A stretch of DNA of 64,000 nucleotides from Rhizobium sp. NFR03 (GCF_900111275.1 NZ_FOGR01000001.1:372001-436000), one strand, 5' to 3'. Positions 20,015-29,458 are shown, numbered from the stretch's first letter. Numbers and translations are program-made. Notes: generated by a model from the sequence alone, not told the origin.

Positions 20015-20770
20015 TCATGCCGTTGCCTCGCCGCAGGCCCTGCGGAACCGGCGGACCGTTTCGGTCATCCCGTATTCCAGCGCATCGGCCGTCAAACCAT
20101 GGCCGATCGACACCTCATCAAGATGAGGAATATTCTCAACAAGCATCGGCAGGTTTTCCACCGTCAGATCATGGCCCGCATTGATCCCGAGGCCCAGTTC
20201 GCGAGCGATCTCGGCCGTTCGCCCCAGTTCCTTCGCGATGACCGCCGCCCGGTCCGGCGCGCCGAAGCAACCGCCATAGGGCCCTGTGTAAAGCTCGATG
20301 CGGTCGGCACCGGTCGCCTGTGCAATCTCAAGCGCCTCCCGGTCGCCATCGCCGTCCGCAAACAACGAAACGCGAAGCCCCAGATCCTTCAAGCGCGAGA
20401 TGACATCCGTCAGCAGCTCGCGGTTTGCCCGGAAATCCCAGCCGTGATCCGATGTCGCCTGCGCCGGATCATCGGGAACCAGCGTGACCTGCTCAGGACG
20501 GTGCCGCTCGACCAGTCCAAGAAACTCTGCATTCGGATAGCCTTCCATATTGAACTCCGCCTGCGGGAACATCTCGTCGATCAGCGTCCGCAAAGGACCG
20601 AGATCCGAGAAGCGGATATGCCGCTGGTCGGGACGCGGGTGCACCGTCAATCCGTGCGCGCCAGCCTCCAGCGCACGCTTGCCTATACCGACAACCGATG
20701 GCCACGGGAGATCACGCCGGTTTCGCAGCATGGCGATCGCATTGAGGTTGACCGAAAGCTTGGCGGGCAT
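20015..20770 (-). CDS. pdxJ: Pyridoxine 5'-phosphate synthase
   Basis: 251 residues from the ATG at 20770, the normal PdxJ length; the open frame beyond it has no support. Motifs are [43 protein letters not shown] and [12 protein letters not shown], with [11 protein letters not shown] near the end. It condenses 1-deoxy-xylulose 5-phosphate with 3-amino-2-oxopropyl phosphate to pyridoxine 5'-phosphate in the DXP-dependent B6 pathway. The PdxA-like protein at the left edge is probably the catabolic paralogue, so the biosynthetic pdxA is expected elsewhere. Confidence 0.97.
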   Translation of the reverse strand: MPAKLSVNLNAIAMLRNRRDLPWPSVVGIGKRALEAGAHGLTVHPRPDQRHIRFSDLGPLRTLIDEMFPQAEFNMEGYPNAEFLGLVERHRPEQVTLVPDDPAQATSDHGWDFRANRELLTDVISRLKDLGLRVSLFADGDGDREALEIAQATGADRIELYTGPYGGCFGAPDRAAVIAKELGRTAEIARELGLGINAGHDLTVENLPMLVENIPHLDEVSIGHGLTADALEYGMTETVRRFRRACGEATA

Positions 20771-21355
20771 GTGACACCTATGGACATCGGGGAAATCGGA
20801 ACGGCGGATGACGCGGCTTGGCGACGCCCCACCTCTACCATCCCGCGAGACGCCGTTCCAGAGCTGGAGCGGCGAGCGCGATCCATTGCGACATATACCG
20901 GAGTGCTCGCTGCTGATGTGACACCGAGACGCCAATCGGAGTCCTGTAGATACACGTCTGCGGTTTATTTCTTCATCATTGGTAAGTAAATCACATCATT
21001 TTTAAACGCGCCGCGTATCAGGCCTTGCTAGAAGGAAAGGCAAGACGAACAATACCGGGAGGAATGCTGTCGAAGGACGTCGAGTCGCATGCGCTGACGC
21101 CATTGATCTGCCGTGGGCGGATTGTTTGCGGAACGACCGATCGCGCCGTCCGCCCAAAACGTAGCGGGGCCCATAAGGACTGCCTCATGCAAACCTGCTG
21201 ATGACGGTTTGCTTGTGCGGTAGTATATTCCCTACTGGTCAGACCGCATTGTCAGTGCTTGATAGAAGCCGAGGGCATTCGAAAATCGTGATGACAAAGG
21301 TGCATGCCTGGGAGGGGATGACCCACTGGAATTTTCAGAGAGGAGAGACAGTGCC
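20771..21355. other. 585-bp gene-poor spacer
   Basis: No convincing gene is seen. It is more AT-rich around 20960-21010 (TTTATTTCTTCATCATTGG), which may hold the pdxJ promoter. A weak stem GGGCGGA / TCCGCCC (21115-21155) and a TGCGGT...ACCGCA pair near 21217-21248 are present, but neither has a recognisable role. Shine-Dalgarno AGGAGAG at about 21340-21347 belongs to the next gene. Confidence 0.5.
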
Positions 21356-22627
21356 TTGAAGCCGTTGGACAGACCTACCGATACCGAAATTCGCAGAGCT
21401 CTTGCCGATGTGCTGTCCAGCACTGCTTTCTCGCGCTCCGAGCGTCTGCGTGCCTTTCTCTCTTACGTGGTCACGAAAGACCTGGCCGGGCAGGCCATGC
21501 AGTTGAAGGGCTACACCATCGCCGTGGACGTTTTCCGCCGGCCGGACGCCTTCAACGCCGATAGCGATCCCCTCGTCCGCGTTCACGCCGGCAAGCTTCG
21601 CAAGCTTTTGGCTGTTTATTACGAGGCCGACGGCAAGGATGCTGTCTGGCAGATCGATATACCAAAGGGTGGATACGCGCCCGTCTACCTGCGCCGCCCG
21701 CCCGTCTCGGATGTTCAGGACGTAGAGGATGCCGAGGAAGCAGTGGTTGCCGAGACTGTGGCGGACTTAGCGGGTCCAGCTGCCATTGCCGAAACGGTCG
21801 CTGAGCAAGCTGAACAGATCGCCAAAAGCTCGTCGGTCGCCGATGTCCCGGACGAAAGCCCGGAAGACAAAGCGATGACCGCGGGCACCCGCGCGAAATC
21901 CCGCCTTTCGATGACCGGGCGGGCAAGGCCCGGCTGGCTTCCGGCGCCGCTTGCATCGCCCGTCGCGATGATTTCCCTTCTCCCGCTCCTTCTCTTCGCG
22001 CCTCTCAGTTCGACAGCGCTCGGCGTCAGCCCGCAAGTCCAGGCCCGCTTCTCGCTTCTGACGAGGGCCGCCGATATCGGCCTGCCGCGGGTAACGGTTC
22101 GCTCCGACGGTGAACAGACGAGCTTGGCAGCACAGCTTGCCGGACAGATCCGCGCCGCGATGGACTACTACACGGTCATCATACCCGCCTCGAAACCGAG
22201 CACAGCCGCTGCCGCTTCATTTGTGACGTCGAAGAGCCCCCTCGCCTTCACCATTTCGATCAGTCCTGCCGAGACCGATGGACAGACGCGCGTCACCGTG
22301 TCGAGCGATGCGACGGGCGATATCGTCTCGCAGATATGGATCGACAACGAGAACCTTTCGAACGATTTCGACCTGCTGTTTGAAAGTCTCGGGATCGCCG
22401 CCAAGACGCTGGCCACCAATGGCGACCTCTTTCACTATGCCGTGGACAAGGGGATATCGAGCCCGCTGATGCGGTGCATGCTGATCACGGACACCTATCG
22501 CCGCGAGAAAAGCCGGGATGCTCTGAAGGAAGCGCGTATCTGTCAGGAGAAGCTTCTGGGCAAGCGCAAGAACGAGAGCGAATTCATCATCAGCGCCAGC
22601 GAGCTGAAGCGGAACGTTCATCCCTGA
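21356..22627 (+). CDS. Membrane protein with adenylate-cyclase-associated N-terminal domain
   Basis: 423 residues from a TTG start with AGGAGAG upstream. Residues 8-113 match the module seen at the front of many rhizobial adenylate-cyclase-like and TPR proteins: IRRALADVLSSTAFSRSERLRAFL, LKGYTIAVDVFRRPDAF, DPLVRVHAGKLRKLLAVYY and IPKGGYAP. A Glu/Ala-rich linker follows (120-180), then one membrane helix (about 201-222) and a 200-residue probably periplasmic domain of TolB-N-terminal-like shape. No cyclase or TPR domain follows, so this is a stand-alone version. It may couple an envelope signal to the cytoplasmic module; function unknown. Confidence 0.7.
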   Translation: MKPLDRPTDTEIRRALADVLSSTAFSRSERLRAFLSYVVTKDLAGQAMQLKGYTIAVDVFRRPDAFNADSDPLVRVHAGKLRKLLAVYYEADGKDAVWQIDIPKGGYAPVYLRRPPVSDVQDVEDAEEAVVAETVADLAGPAAIAETVAEQAEQIAKSSSVADVPDESPEDKAMTAGTRAKSRLSMTGRARPGWLPAPLASPVAMISLLPLLLFAPLSSTALGVSPQVQARFSLLTRAADIGLPRVTVRSDGEQTSLAAQLAGQIRAAMDYYTVIIPASKPSTAAAASFVTSKSPLAFTISISPAETDGQTRVTVSSDATGDIVSQIWIDNENLSNDFDLLFESLGIAAKTLATNGDLFHYAVDKGISSPLMRCMLITDTYRREKSRDALKEARICQEKLLGKRKNESEFIISASELKRNVHP

Positions 22628-22664
22628 GGGGCGATCGTTCCGACCCGCGAAGATCGAGACCGGA

Positions 22665-23792
22665 TCAGCGGACGATCGTCAGCGTTTCCGCAGCACGGGT
22701 AATTGCGGTGTAGAGCCAGCGCTCGCGCGTGTCGCGAAATGCCCAGCTCTCATCGAACAGCACGACGTCGTTCCACTGCGACCCTTGAGCCTTGTGCACC
22801 GTCAGTGCATAGCCATAGTCGAACTCGTCATAGCGCTTGCGGGTCGACCAGGGAATTTCTCCCTCGACATCCTCGAAGGCGGTCTTGAGCAGCTTGATCT
22901 TCGCCGCACCCCGATCGAGATCGTCGTCTTCCGGCCTGATCATAAGGTTGATCCCCGGCTTCACCGTTTCCTTGGACGAGGTCATCACCTGCCAGAGCGA
23001 TCCGTTGAGGAGCCCCTTTGCGGGATCGTTGCGCAAACAGACGAGCTTGTCGCCGGACTGCGGATATTCGGTCGTGAACCCCTTCAGTTCCCGTAACCGC
23101 GTATTGTAGCGGCGGCGCGTCTTGTTGGTGCCGACCAGCACCTGGTCTGCCTTGAGCACGAGATCCTGCGTCACATCCGACTTCGAAATGATCTTCGCCG
23201 TGCCGTAGTCGCCGAACGCAATCTCCTTGCCCTCTCGCACCTGCATGGCAAGCTTGATGATGGGATTGTCGCGCGCCTGCCGGTGAATGTCCGTCAGCAG
23301 GTAGTCCGGCTCGTCATTGGTAAAATACCCACCCCCCGTGACCGGCGGAAGCTGCCCGGGATCACCGAGCACGAGGATCGGCGTGCCGAAGCTCATCAGG
23401 TCTTTGCCGAGCGCTTCATCGACCATCGAGCACTCGTCGACGATGATCAGCGCCGCCTTGGCGACCGGGCTCTGCCGATTGATCGAGAACATGGGCGAGA
23501 CGGATGTCTTGCCGGTTTCCTCATCGGAAACCTCCTCCTCGCCGCGTGGACGATAGATCAGCGAATGAATGGTCTTGGCGTTGGAGGCGCCCTTGGAGCG
23601 CAAAACCTGCGCCGCCTTGCCGGTAAAGGCGGCAAACAGCACCTCCCCGTCGACGTGCTCCGCGAAGTGCCGCGCAAGCGTCGTCTTGCCTGTTCCGGCA
23701 TAGCCGAACAGCCTGAACAATGGCTTGCGCCCGGCCTTCAGCCACTGGCTGACAGCCTTCAGCGCCTCATCCTGCTGGGGTGCAAATTCCAT
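22665..23792 (-). CDS. RecD-like ATP-dependent DNA helicase (SF1B)
   Basis: 375 residues from the ATG at 23792 (MEFAPQQDEALKAVSQWL). The Walker A motif is FGYAGTGKTTLARHF near residue 29. Helicase motifs follow: TGKAAQVLRSKG (Ia), IIVDECSMVDE (Walker B), LVLGDPGQLPPV (III), TDIHRQARDNPI (IV) and the UvrD-C-like ALTVHKAQGSQWNDVVL, YTAITRAAE. It lacks the long N-terminal extension of RecD2 and is close in size to phage Dda-type helicases. It should unwind or remodel DNA 5'-3'; RecBC partners are not encoded nearby. It is a single gene. Confidence 0.9.
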   Translation of the reverse strand: MEFAPQQDEALKAVSQWLKAGRKPLFRLFGYAGTGKTTLARHFAEHVDGEVLFAAFTGKAAQVLRSKGASNAKTIHSLIYRPRGEEEVSDEETGKTSVSPMFSINRQSPVAKAALIIVDECSMVDEALGKDLMSFGTPILVLGDPGQLPPVTGGGYFTNDEPDYLLTDIHRQARDNPIIKLAMQVREGKEIAFGDYGTAKIISKSDVTQDLVLKADQVLVGTNKTRRRYNTRLRELKGFTTEYPQSGDKLVCLRNDPAKGLLNGSLWQVMTSSKETVKPGINLMIRPEDDDLDRGAAKIKLLKTAFEDVEGEIPWSTRKRYDEFDYGYALTVHKAQGSQWNDVVLFDESWAFRDTRERWLYTAITRAAETLTIVR

Positions 23793-24129
23793 GGAACGAC
23801 GTGGCAGGATTCGGTGCCGGAGCGCAAGCCCGGCCATGCGCTTTCCCGGCCTGCGGGACCGGCTACACCGTGCCGACGCTCAAGACATTCGAGCATCTGC
23901 AGCGCGTCCTGGCAGGCCTCTACCGTCCCGAACCTTGACTTCCCGCTGCCCATGGTTCTTAAACCGCTGACGGCAAATACCTGCGCGTAACGCGCCGGAC
24001 GTCTTTTATCCCGGCCCGAGCATTACCGGTGAACACCCACTCACCAGAGAATATCCGGCCCTGCTTTTCCGCAGGTCCTGCGCCGAGACTTCGCGCTCGG
24101 ACAGGACGCGCCCGAGATCGGCTCACCTG
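23793..24129. other. 337-bp spacer without a supported gene
   Basis: A plus-strand open stretch ending at 23938 reads TVPTLKTFEHLQRVLAGL near its end, but it has no start or ribosome site clear of the helicase gene. The rest (23940-24129) probably holds promoters for the divergent helicase and AbrB-family genes; no convincing consensus was found. Confidence 0.4.
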
Positions 24130-25224
24130 ATGACACGACACTCCTCTCCTGTGAAAACCGGCCTCGGTCGGCGATCCCACGGCGTACAATGGTCGCTTCT
24201 GCTCGTTCTGTCGCTCGCTCTTGCAGGCGGCATCGAGGCGCTCGGAATTCCCGCCGCGCTCCTGATGGGACCCATGATCGCCGGCGGCATCGTCGGCCTG
24301 AACGGCGGGACGATCCGCCTCAAGCGCTTCCTCGTCCTCGCCTGCCAGGCGCTCATCGGCACCATGATCGCAGGCTCCATCACCGGCGATATCGTGGGCA
24401 CTTTTCTTGGAAACTGGCCCCTGTTCCTCGGCATCGTGGTCTGTGTCATCACCATGAGCACGCTGAGCGGCTACATGATCACCCGGCTCAACGTTCTCCC
24501 CGGCACGACGGCCATCTGGGGCTGCTCGGCGGGTGCCGCCACCACCATGATGGTCATGGCGGAGGCTTATGGCGCAGATGTGCGGCTGGTTGCCTTCATG
24601 CAGTATCTGCGCGTGGTCTTCGTCGCCGCCGCCGCCGCTCTCGTCGCCCGTTACTGGGCGGGGCTGGAGGGCGCCACCGCAGCGATCGTCTGGTTCGAAC
24701 CGATTGCCGCACTCTCCCTGGCACAGACGCTCGCGGTTGCCGTCTTCGGTGGCATGGTCGGCTGGTATCTACGTATCCCCGCAGGCGTCCTCCTCATGCC
24801 CTTCCTCATCGGCGGGCTGCTCAGCGTCACCGGCAGCGTTCACATCCACCTGCCGGAATGGCTGCTGGCCATGAGCTATGCGGCGCTCGGCTGGAACATC
24901 GGCCTCGGCTTCACGCGCCCCATCCTCGCCCACGCTCGCCGTGTGCTTCTGCCGACAGTTGCCTCCATCCTCGTCCTGATGGGCATATCCGGCCTTCTCG
25001 CTTTCATCCTGACGCAGACCGCAGGCATCGACCCGCTGACGGCCTATCTGGCGACCAGCCCCGGTGGCATGGATTCGATCGCCATCATCGCGGCATCCAG
25101 CAATGTCGATATTTCCTTCGTCATGGCCTTGCAAACGGCGCGGCTGCTCATCGTCATGGCCATGGGCCCACCGCTCGCTCGTTTCGTGGCCAAGCGCGCA
25201 GGCGCTCGGCAACCTGTGGAATGA
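24130..25224 (+). CDS. AbrB-family membrane protein (AbrB duplication)
   Basis: 364 residues with about ten membrane helices in two homologous halves. Typical segments are [66 protein letters not shown] and [19 protein letters not shown]. The family (once called putative ammonia monooxygenase) has no proven activity and is unrelated to the Bacillus DNA-binding AbrB in function. The duplicated PG[G/T] loops suggest a transporter-like core. A further aldo/keto reductase gene starts 61 bp downstream on the same strand and may be co-transcribed. Confidence 0.88.
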   Translation: MTRHSSPVKTGLGRRSHGVQWSLLLVLSLALAGGIEALGIPAALLMGPMIAGGIVGLNGGTIRLKRFLVLACQALIGTMIAGSITGDIVGTFLGNWPLFLGIVVCVITMSTLSGYMITRLNVLPGTTAIWGCSAGAATTMMVMAEAYGADVRLVAFMQYLRVVFVAAAAALVARYWAGLEGATAAIVWFEPIAALSLAQTLAVAVFGGMVGWYLRIPAGVLLMPFLIGGLLSVTGSVHIHLPEWLLAMSYAALGWNIGLGFTRPILAHARRVLLPTVASILVLMGISGLLAFILTQTAGIDPLTAYLATSPGGMDSIAIIAASSNVDISFVMALQTARLLIVMAMGPPLARFVAKRAGARQPVE

Positions 25225-25285
25225 CCCCTCTTCCGTCAGACCCGCGGACGCCTATATCCCACCGAGACACACAGAGGATAACCCG

Positions 25286-26128
25286 ATGACCGCGACTTTG
25301 CCCACCACCACTTTCCCCAACGGCGTGTCGGTTCCTGTTCTCGGCCAAGGGACCTGGCACATGGGTGAAAGCCAGGCAACGCGCGCGGAAGAGGTTTCAA
25401 GCCTTAGACTGGGGCTCGATCTCGGTCTGACGCTGATCGACACCGCCGAGATGTATGCCGATGGCGGTGCGGAACGTGTTGTGGGAGAGGCCATCGCCGG
25501 CCGTCGCGACGACGCCATCATCGTCAGCAAGGTGCTGCCTTCAAACGCCTCGCTGTCGAAGACGCTGCGCGCTTGCGAGGATAGCCTCAAGCGCCTGGGT
25601 ACGGATCACATCGACCTCTACCTCTTGCACTGGCGTGGTGGCGTGCCACTGTCCGAGACGGTGGAGGCATTCGAGCGCCTGCAGCAGGACGGCAAGATCC
25701 GCGCTTGGGGGGTCTCCAACTTCGATGTCGATGACATGGAGGAGGTCGAAGAACTGGCGCCGGGCAAGGTCGCGACCAATCAGGTTCTTTATAACCTGTC
25801 GCGCCGCGGCATTGCCTTCGATCTCGTTCCATGGTGTGCGGAAAGACGGGCGCCGATCATGGCCTATTCGCCGCTGGATGAAGGTCGTCTCCTCGGCAAC
25901 GCCACCCTGAAGCGCGTTGCTGCCGCGCATGGCGCGACGGTCGCCCAAATCGCGCTTGCCTTCGTTTTGGCGACACCGGATATCATCGCCATACCCAAGA
26001 CGGGTCGCCCCGACCGCATCCGCGAGAATCTCGCTGCCGTGGACATTCGATTGACGGACGAGGACATGTCAACACTGGATGCTGTATTCCCACCTCCGTC
26101 GCGGAAACGCCCCCTCGAAATGATCTGA
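25286..26128 (+). CDS. Aldo/keto reductase (YeaE/DkgA-like)
   Basis: 280 residues from the ATG at 25286 (AGAGGA upstream). The catalytic tetrad is visible: Asp and Tyr in [14 protein letters not shown], Lys in [12 protein letters not shown] and His in [21 protein letters not shown] and the cofactor loop [15 protein letters not shown] follow. It resembles E. coli YeaE and methylglyoxal or 2,5-diketogluconate reductases. It is shorter than the other family member in this window (10884-11942) and belongs to a different subgroup. Confidence 0.92.
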   Translation: MTATLPTTTFPNGVSVPVLGQGTWHMGESQATRAEEVSSLRLGLDLGLTLIDTAEMYADGGAERVVGEAIAGRRDDAIIVSKVLPSNASLSKTLRACEDSLKRLGTDHIDLYLLHWRGGVPLSETVEAFERLQQDGKIRAWGVSNFDVDDMEEVEELAPGKVATNQVLYNLSRRGIAFDLVPWCAERRAPIMAYSPLDEGRLLGNATLKRVAAAHGATVAQIALAFVLATPDIIAIPKTGRPDRIRENLAAVDIRLTDEDMSTLDAVFPPPSRKRPLEMI

Positions 26129-26136
26129 AACGAGAA

Positions 26137-26166
26137 GGGCTGCGCTTCCTTGCCGATGCGCAGCCC
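26137..26166. terminator. Bidirectional terminator between AKR and ilvH
   Basis: GGGCTGCGC / GCGCAGCCC, 9-bp perfect stem with a 12-nt loop, 8 bp after the reductase stop and about 76 bp after the ilvH stop on the other strand. Confidence 0.55.
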
Positions 26167-26241
26167 CTGTTCCTGAATCGATACTTGAGGACCCGGACTC
26201 TGTTTGCGAGAAACGCGCCTCAAGCACCTGGGATCAAAGCG

Positions 26242-26817
26242 TTATGACATTCCCTGCGCACCGCGATTCATCGCAGCGATGCCGGTGCGGCAGACCTCCA
26301 GAAGCCCGAGCGGCTTCATGACGGCAACGAACTGGTCAATCTTCGACGACTTGCCGGTGATCTCCAGAATGAAATGCTCCACGGTCGCATCGACCACCTT
26401 TGCGTGGAAGGCATCGGCAAGCCGCAGCGTTTCCGCCCTGTTTTCACCCGTTCCCTTGACCTTGACCAGCGCAACCTCCCGCTCGATCGGCCGGTCATGC
26501 CCAAGCGAGCCGGCACGCACCGTCAGGTCCACGACGCGGTGAACCGGCACCAGCCGCTCAAGCTGCGACTTGATCTGCTCCAGCACATGCGGTGTGCCGC
26601 GTGTGACGATCGTGATGCGCGACAGGTGCGCCTCATGTTCGGTCTCCGACACGGTGAGGCTTTCGATATTGTAGCCGCGCCCGGAAAACAGCCCGATCAC
26701 CCGCGCCAGAACACCCGGCTCGTTGGCCACCAGAACGGACAGCGTATGCTTCTCCGCAATCTCGGTTTCCTTGGCGATGAAATAGGCCGAGCCGGTCGGC
26801 TGTAGATGGGCGTTCAT
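26242..26817 (-). CDS. ilvH: Acetolactate synthase regulatory (small) subunit
   Basis: 191 residues. The N-terminal ACT domain starts with KHTLSVLVANEPGVLARVIGLFSGRGYNIESLTV, the valine feedback site. The second domain has LVKVKGTGENRAETLRLADAF and FILEITGKSSKIDQFVAVMKPLGLLEVCRTGIAAMNRG. It activates and confers valine sensitivity on the catalytic subunit IlvI. In this window it is separated from ilvI by a toxin-antitoxin pair but lies on the same strand, 18 bp after the toxin stop, so it is still likely transcribed from the ilvI promoter. Confidence 0.97.
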   Translation of the reverse strand: MNAHLQPTGSAYFIAKETEIAEKHTLSVLVANEPGVLARVIGLFSGRGYNIESLTVSETEHEAHLSRITIVTRGTPHVLEQIKSQLERLVPVHRVVDLTVRAGSLGHDRPIEREVALVKVKGTGENRAETLRLADAFHAKVVDATVEHFILEITGKSSKIDQFVAVMKPLGLLEVCRTGIAAMNRGAQGMS

Positions 26818-26835
26818 GGTGTAGGTCCGTTTCCT

Positions 26836-27243
26836 CTAGAGTGTGTCTGCCAGCTCAACGCTGGCATCGGGTCTGAGCTTTTTCGCGCGGCGTACGAGGT
26901 CGCGGTCGAAGGTGACGAATGTTGTGGCCTCATCGCTGAGGCAAAAATGCATGGCGTCTGCAAAGTCCATTCCGGCTTCGAAGGCAGCAAGAGCCCGTTC
27001 GATGTCTTCCCGGTCAATGATCATGAAGTCGTGTGACGCCATCATCGAGCGAAAAAGCTCCAAGACACGAATACGCGAGTATTTCGCGATACTGCGAAGG
27101 ACCCACTCCGTTTCGAGAAGAACGGTCGGAATGATCACGACGCGGTTAGACTGCAGGAGCTGTGCCGCGACTTGTCATTGTTCACTGCCGTCTTTCAGAA
27201 AAATCCGGAAGAGAATATTGGTATCAATCGTTATTGTCGTCAT
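26836..27243 (-). pseudogene. PIN-domain (VapC-type) toxin with in-frame TGA at codon 23
   Basis: From the ATG at 27243 the frame reads MTTITIDTNILFRIFLKDGS EQ, then TGA (27175-27177), then continues in the same frame QVAAQLLQ to a stop at 26836, 135 codons in all. Everything expected of a PIN RNase is there: Asp7 in the DTN motif, Glu44 (LLETEWVL), Asp93 and Asp96 (FADAMH) and Asp113 (TFDRDL). A single nonsense codon therefore splits an otherwise intact toxin. Re-initiation at GTG 27138 would give a 100-residue product lacking Asp7. The start overlaps the antitoxin end by 20 bp. Read-through or an assembly error could restore it. Confidence 0.82.
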
Positions 27244-27538
27244 GCCACTGCCGACTTACTTTTTCAAATCGACGTTTTGCTTCCGCCAGAATGGCCTCAT
27301 CCATCAAGGCCGCTGTCAGATCGATAGACGGTCCTTCGTACGGCGGAATCCGCTCCAGAAACTCCGCCATAGTCAGTGTTTTCCTCTCGGAGGCCTCCGT
27401 CTTCACGACGGGAACGGCGATCATTCGTCCCTCGCTCGTCGTCAGTTCGATTTCCGCACCCGCAGCGAGGCCGAGGCTCTCTCGCAACTCAAGAGGCACA
27501 TGTAGATCGCCGGCATCTGAAAGTCTCACTCTCGCCAT
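27224..27538 (-). CDS. AbrB/MazE-type antitoxin of a PIN toxin
   Basis: 104 residues. Residues 1-50 form a swapped-hairpin AbrB DNA-binding domain (MARVRLSDAGDLHVPLELRE, LGLAAGAEIELTT). The C-terminal tail (about 60-100) is acidic and helical (TMAEFLERIPPYEGPSIDL, EAKRRFEKVSRQW), the usual toxin-wrapping part. A clear ribosome site GAGAGGTGAGG precedes the start. Its stop lies inside the toxin gene, so the two are coupled. The pair occupies the gap between ilvI (55 bp upstream) and ilvH. The local sequence is visibly more AT-rich than its neighbours, which suggests acquisition. Confidence 0.88.
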   Translation of the reverse strand: MARVRLSDAGDLHVPLELRESLGLAAGAEIELTTSEGRMIAVPVVKTEASERKTLTMAEFLERIPPYEGPSIDLTAALMDEAILAEAKRRFEKVSRQWHDDNND

Positions 27539-27593
27539 AGCCTCACCTCTCCGAAACGGGACGCGCTTAATCTACCGCGTCCCGCCCATGCAA

Positions 27594-29399
27594 TCAAACG
27601 AGCTGGCGTCCCTTGGCGTCGATCGCTGTCGCAACCGCTTCGTCCGTCGCTTCATCCGGCAGCAGCATTTCGTTGTGTGCCTTGCCCGATGGGATCATCG
27701 GGAAGCAGTTGGCGAGATTTGCGACACGGCAATCGAAGATGACAGGCGCGGGGCTGTCGATCATCCGCAGGATCGCATCGTCGAGTTCGCCGGGCTTTTC
27801 GCAACGGATCCCTACGCCACCATAGGCTTCCGCCAGTTTGACGAAGTCCGGCATCGCTTCCGTGTAGGAGTTGGAGAGGCGGTTGCCGTGCAGCAGCTGC
27901 TGCCACTGGCGGACCATGCCCATGTACTGATTGTTCAGGATGAAGATCTTGACCGGCAGCCCGTACTGGACCGCGCAGGACATTTCCTGAATGCACATCT
28001 GGATCGAAGCATCGCCTGCAATGTCGATGACGAGGCTGTCGGGATGCGCGACCTGAACGCCGATGGCGGCCGGGAAACCATAACCCATCGTGCCGAGGCC
28101 GCCCGACGTCATCCAGCGGTTCGGCGCTTCGAAGCCGTAGAACTGCGCAGCCCACATCTGGTGCTGGCCGACTTCGGTGGTGATGTAGGTGTCGCGATCC
28201 TTCGTCAACGCATGCAGACGCTGAATAGCGTATTGCGGCATGATAACGTCGTCGCTCGGCTTGTAGGACAGCGACTTGCGGCCACGCCAGCGCGCGATGT
28301 CGCCCCACCAGTCATTGAGCCGCGCTTTGTCGACATCGGCCGATCCGGCATGCCAGAGGCGAACCATCTCTTCGAGAACCCGGCCGACATCGCCAGCAAT
28401 CGGAACATCGACGCGGACGATCTTGTTGATCGAGGAAGGGTCGATGTCGATATGGATCTTCTTGGAATTCGGCGAGAACGCGTTCAGTCGGCCGGTGATC
28501 CGGTCGTCGAAACGCGCTCCGATGCAGATCATGACATCGGCATCGTGCATGGCCATGTTGGCCTCGTAGGTGCCGTGCATGCCGAGCATGCCGAGCCAAT
28601 TGGTGCCGGAAGCCGGGTAGCAGCCAAGGCCCATCAGGGTCGAGGTGATCGGGAAATTCGTCAGCGAAACCAGTTCGCGCAGCAGCCGTGTCGCCTCGTC
28701 GCCCGAATTGACGACGCCACCGCCGGAGTAGATGACCGGACGGCGCGCCGTCTTCATCAGCGCGACCGCCTCCTCGATCCGGCGAATATCGCCATCGACT
28801 TTCGGCTGGTAGCTCGTCTGGATCGGAACGGCGGACGGCGGGGTATAGGTGCCCGTCGCAAACTGGATGTCCTTGGGAATATCGACCAGAACCGGGCCGG
28901 GCCGACCGGATCTGGCGATGCGGAAGGCTTCGTGGATGATGGCCGCCAGTTCGTTGACGTCCTTGACCAGCCAGTTGTGCTTGGTGCAGGGCCGGGTGAT
29001 GCCGACCGTGTCGCACTCCTGGAAAGCATCTGAGCCGATCAGCGAGCTTGGAACCTGACCGGACAGGCAGACGAGCGGGATCGAATCCATCAGCGCGTCC
29101 TGCAGCGGCGTTACCGCATTCGTGGCGCCGGGGCCGGAGGTGACGAGCATGACGCCGACCTTGCCGGTAGAGCGAGCATATCCTTCGGCCATGTGGCCGG
29201 CGCCCTGCTCGTGACGGACGAGGATGTGCTTGATGTCTTCCTGCTGGTGGATCTCGTCATAGATCGGGAGAACGGCACCGCCGGGATAGCCGAAGATGAC
29301 CTCGACGCCATTGTCCTTGAGTGCGCGCAGAACGATTTCCGCGCCCGTCATTCTGTTATCCCTGCTCGCTGCATCCATTTCGCTATCTCCGCCCGACAT
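27594..29399 (-). CDS. ilvI: Acetolactate synthase catalytic (large) subunit
   Basis: 601 residues from the ATG at 29399 (AGGA 7 nt upstream). The N-terminal thiamine diphosphate domain has MTGAEIVLRALKDNGVEVIFGYPGGAVLPIYDE in outline, with the catalytic Glu in VRHEQGAGHMAEGYARSTGK. The FAD-linked middle domain has GLGCYPASGTNWLGMLGMHG, and the C-terminal cofactor-binding motif is DIAGDASIQM...NNQYMGMVRQWQ. It makes acetolactate or acetohydroxybutyrate from pyruvate in branched-chain amino acid synthesis. A leader peptide and attenuator lie just upstream. Confidence 0.98.
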   Translation of the reverse strand: MSGGDSEMDAASRDNRMTGAEIVLRALKDNGVEVIFGYPGGAVLPIYDEIHQQEDIKHILVRHEQGAGHMAEGYARSTGKVGVMLVTSGPGATNAVTPLQDALMDSIPLVCLSGQVPSSLIGSDAFQECDTVGITRPCTKHNWLVKDVNELAAIIHEAFRIARSGRPGPVLVDIPKDIQFATGTYTPPSAVPIQTSYQPKVDGDIRRIEEAVALMKTARRPVIYSGGGVVNSGDEATRLLRELVSLTNFPITSTLMGLGCYPASGTNWLGMLGMHGTYEANMAMHDADVMICIGARFDDRITGRLNAFSPNSKKIHIDIDPSSINKIVRVDVPIAGDVGRVLEEMVRLWHAGSADVDKARLNDWWGDIARWRGRKSLSYKPSDDVIMPQYAIQRLHALTKDRDTYITTEVGQHQMWAAQFYGFEAPNRWMTSGGLGTMGYGFPAAIGVQVAHPDSLVIDIAGDASIQMCIQEMSCAVQYGLPVKIFILNNQYMGMVRQWQQLLHGNRLSNSYTEAMPDFVKLAEAYGGVGIRCEKPGELDDAILRMIDSPAPVIFDCRVANLANCFPMIPSGKAHNEMLLPDEATDEAVATAIDAKGRQLV

Positions 29400-29433
29400 G
29401 TCTCGATCCTGTGCTCTGCTTGTTCGAAGGCAT

Positions 29434-29458
29434 AAAAAAAGGCCCCGTCAGGAGCCTT
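29434..29458 (-). terminator. ilvI attenuator terminator
   Basis: On the minus strand AAGGCTCC-tgac-GGGGCCTT is followed by seven T (29440-29434), 35 bp before the ilvI ATG and after the leader ORF. One G-T wobble interrupts an 8-bp stem. A terminator before the gene, with a branched-chain leader peptide upstream, is the hallmark of attenuation. Confidence 0.85.

Noticed and set aside
21115-21155. GGGCGGA / TCCGCCC stem in the 585-bp spacer
   Set aside because: Loop of 27 nt, no T-run, no adjacent gene end; probably chance in GC-rich DNA.
23793-23938. A plus-strand reading stretch ending ...TVPTLKTFEHLQRVLAGL before a TGA, possibly the tail of a broken gene
   Set aside because: It runs back into the helicase gene antisense with no start, ribosome site or known family; too short to support.
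27175-27177. The toxin TGA as a selenocysteine codon
   Set aside because: PIN nucleases do not use selenocysteine and I saw no SECIS-like hairpin directly after the codon.
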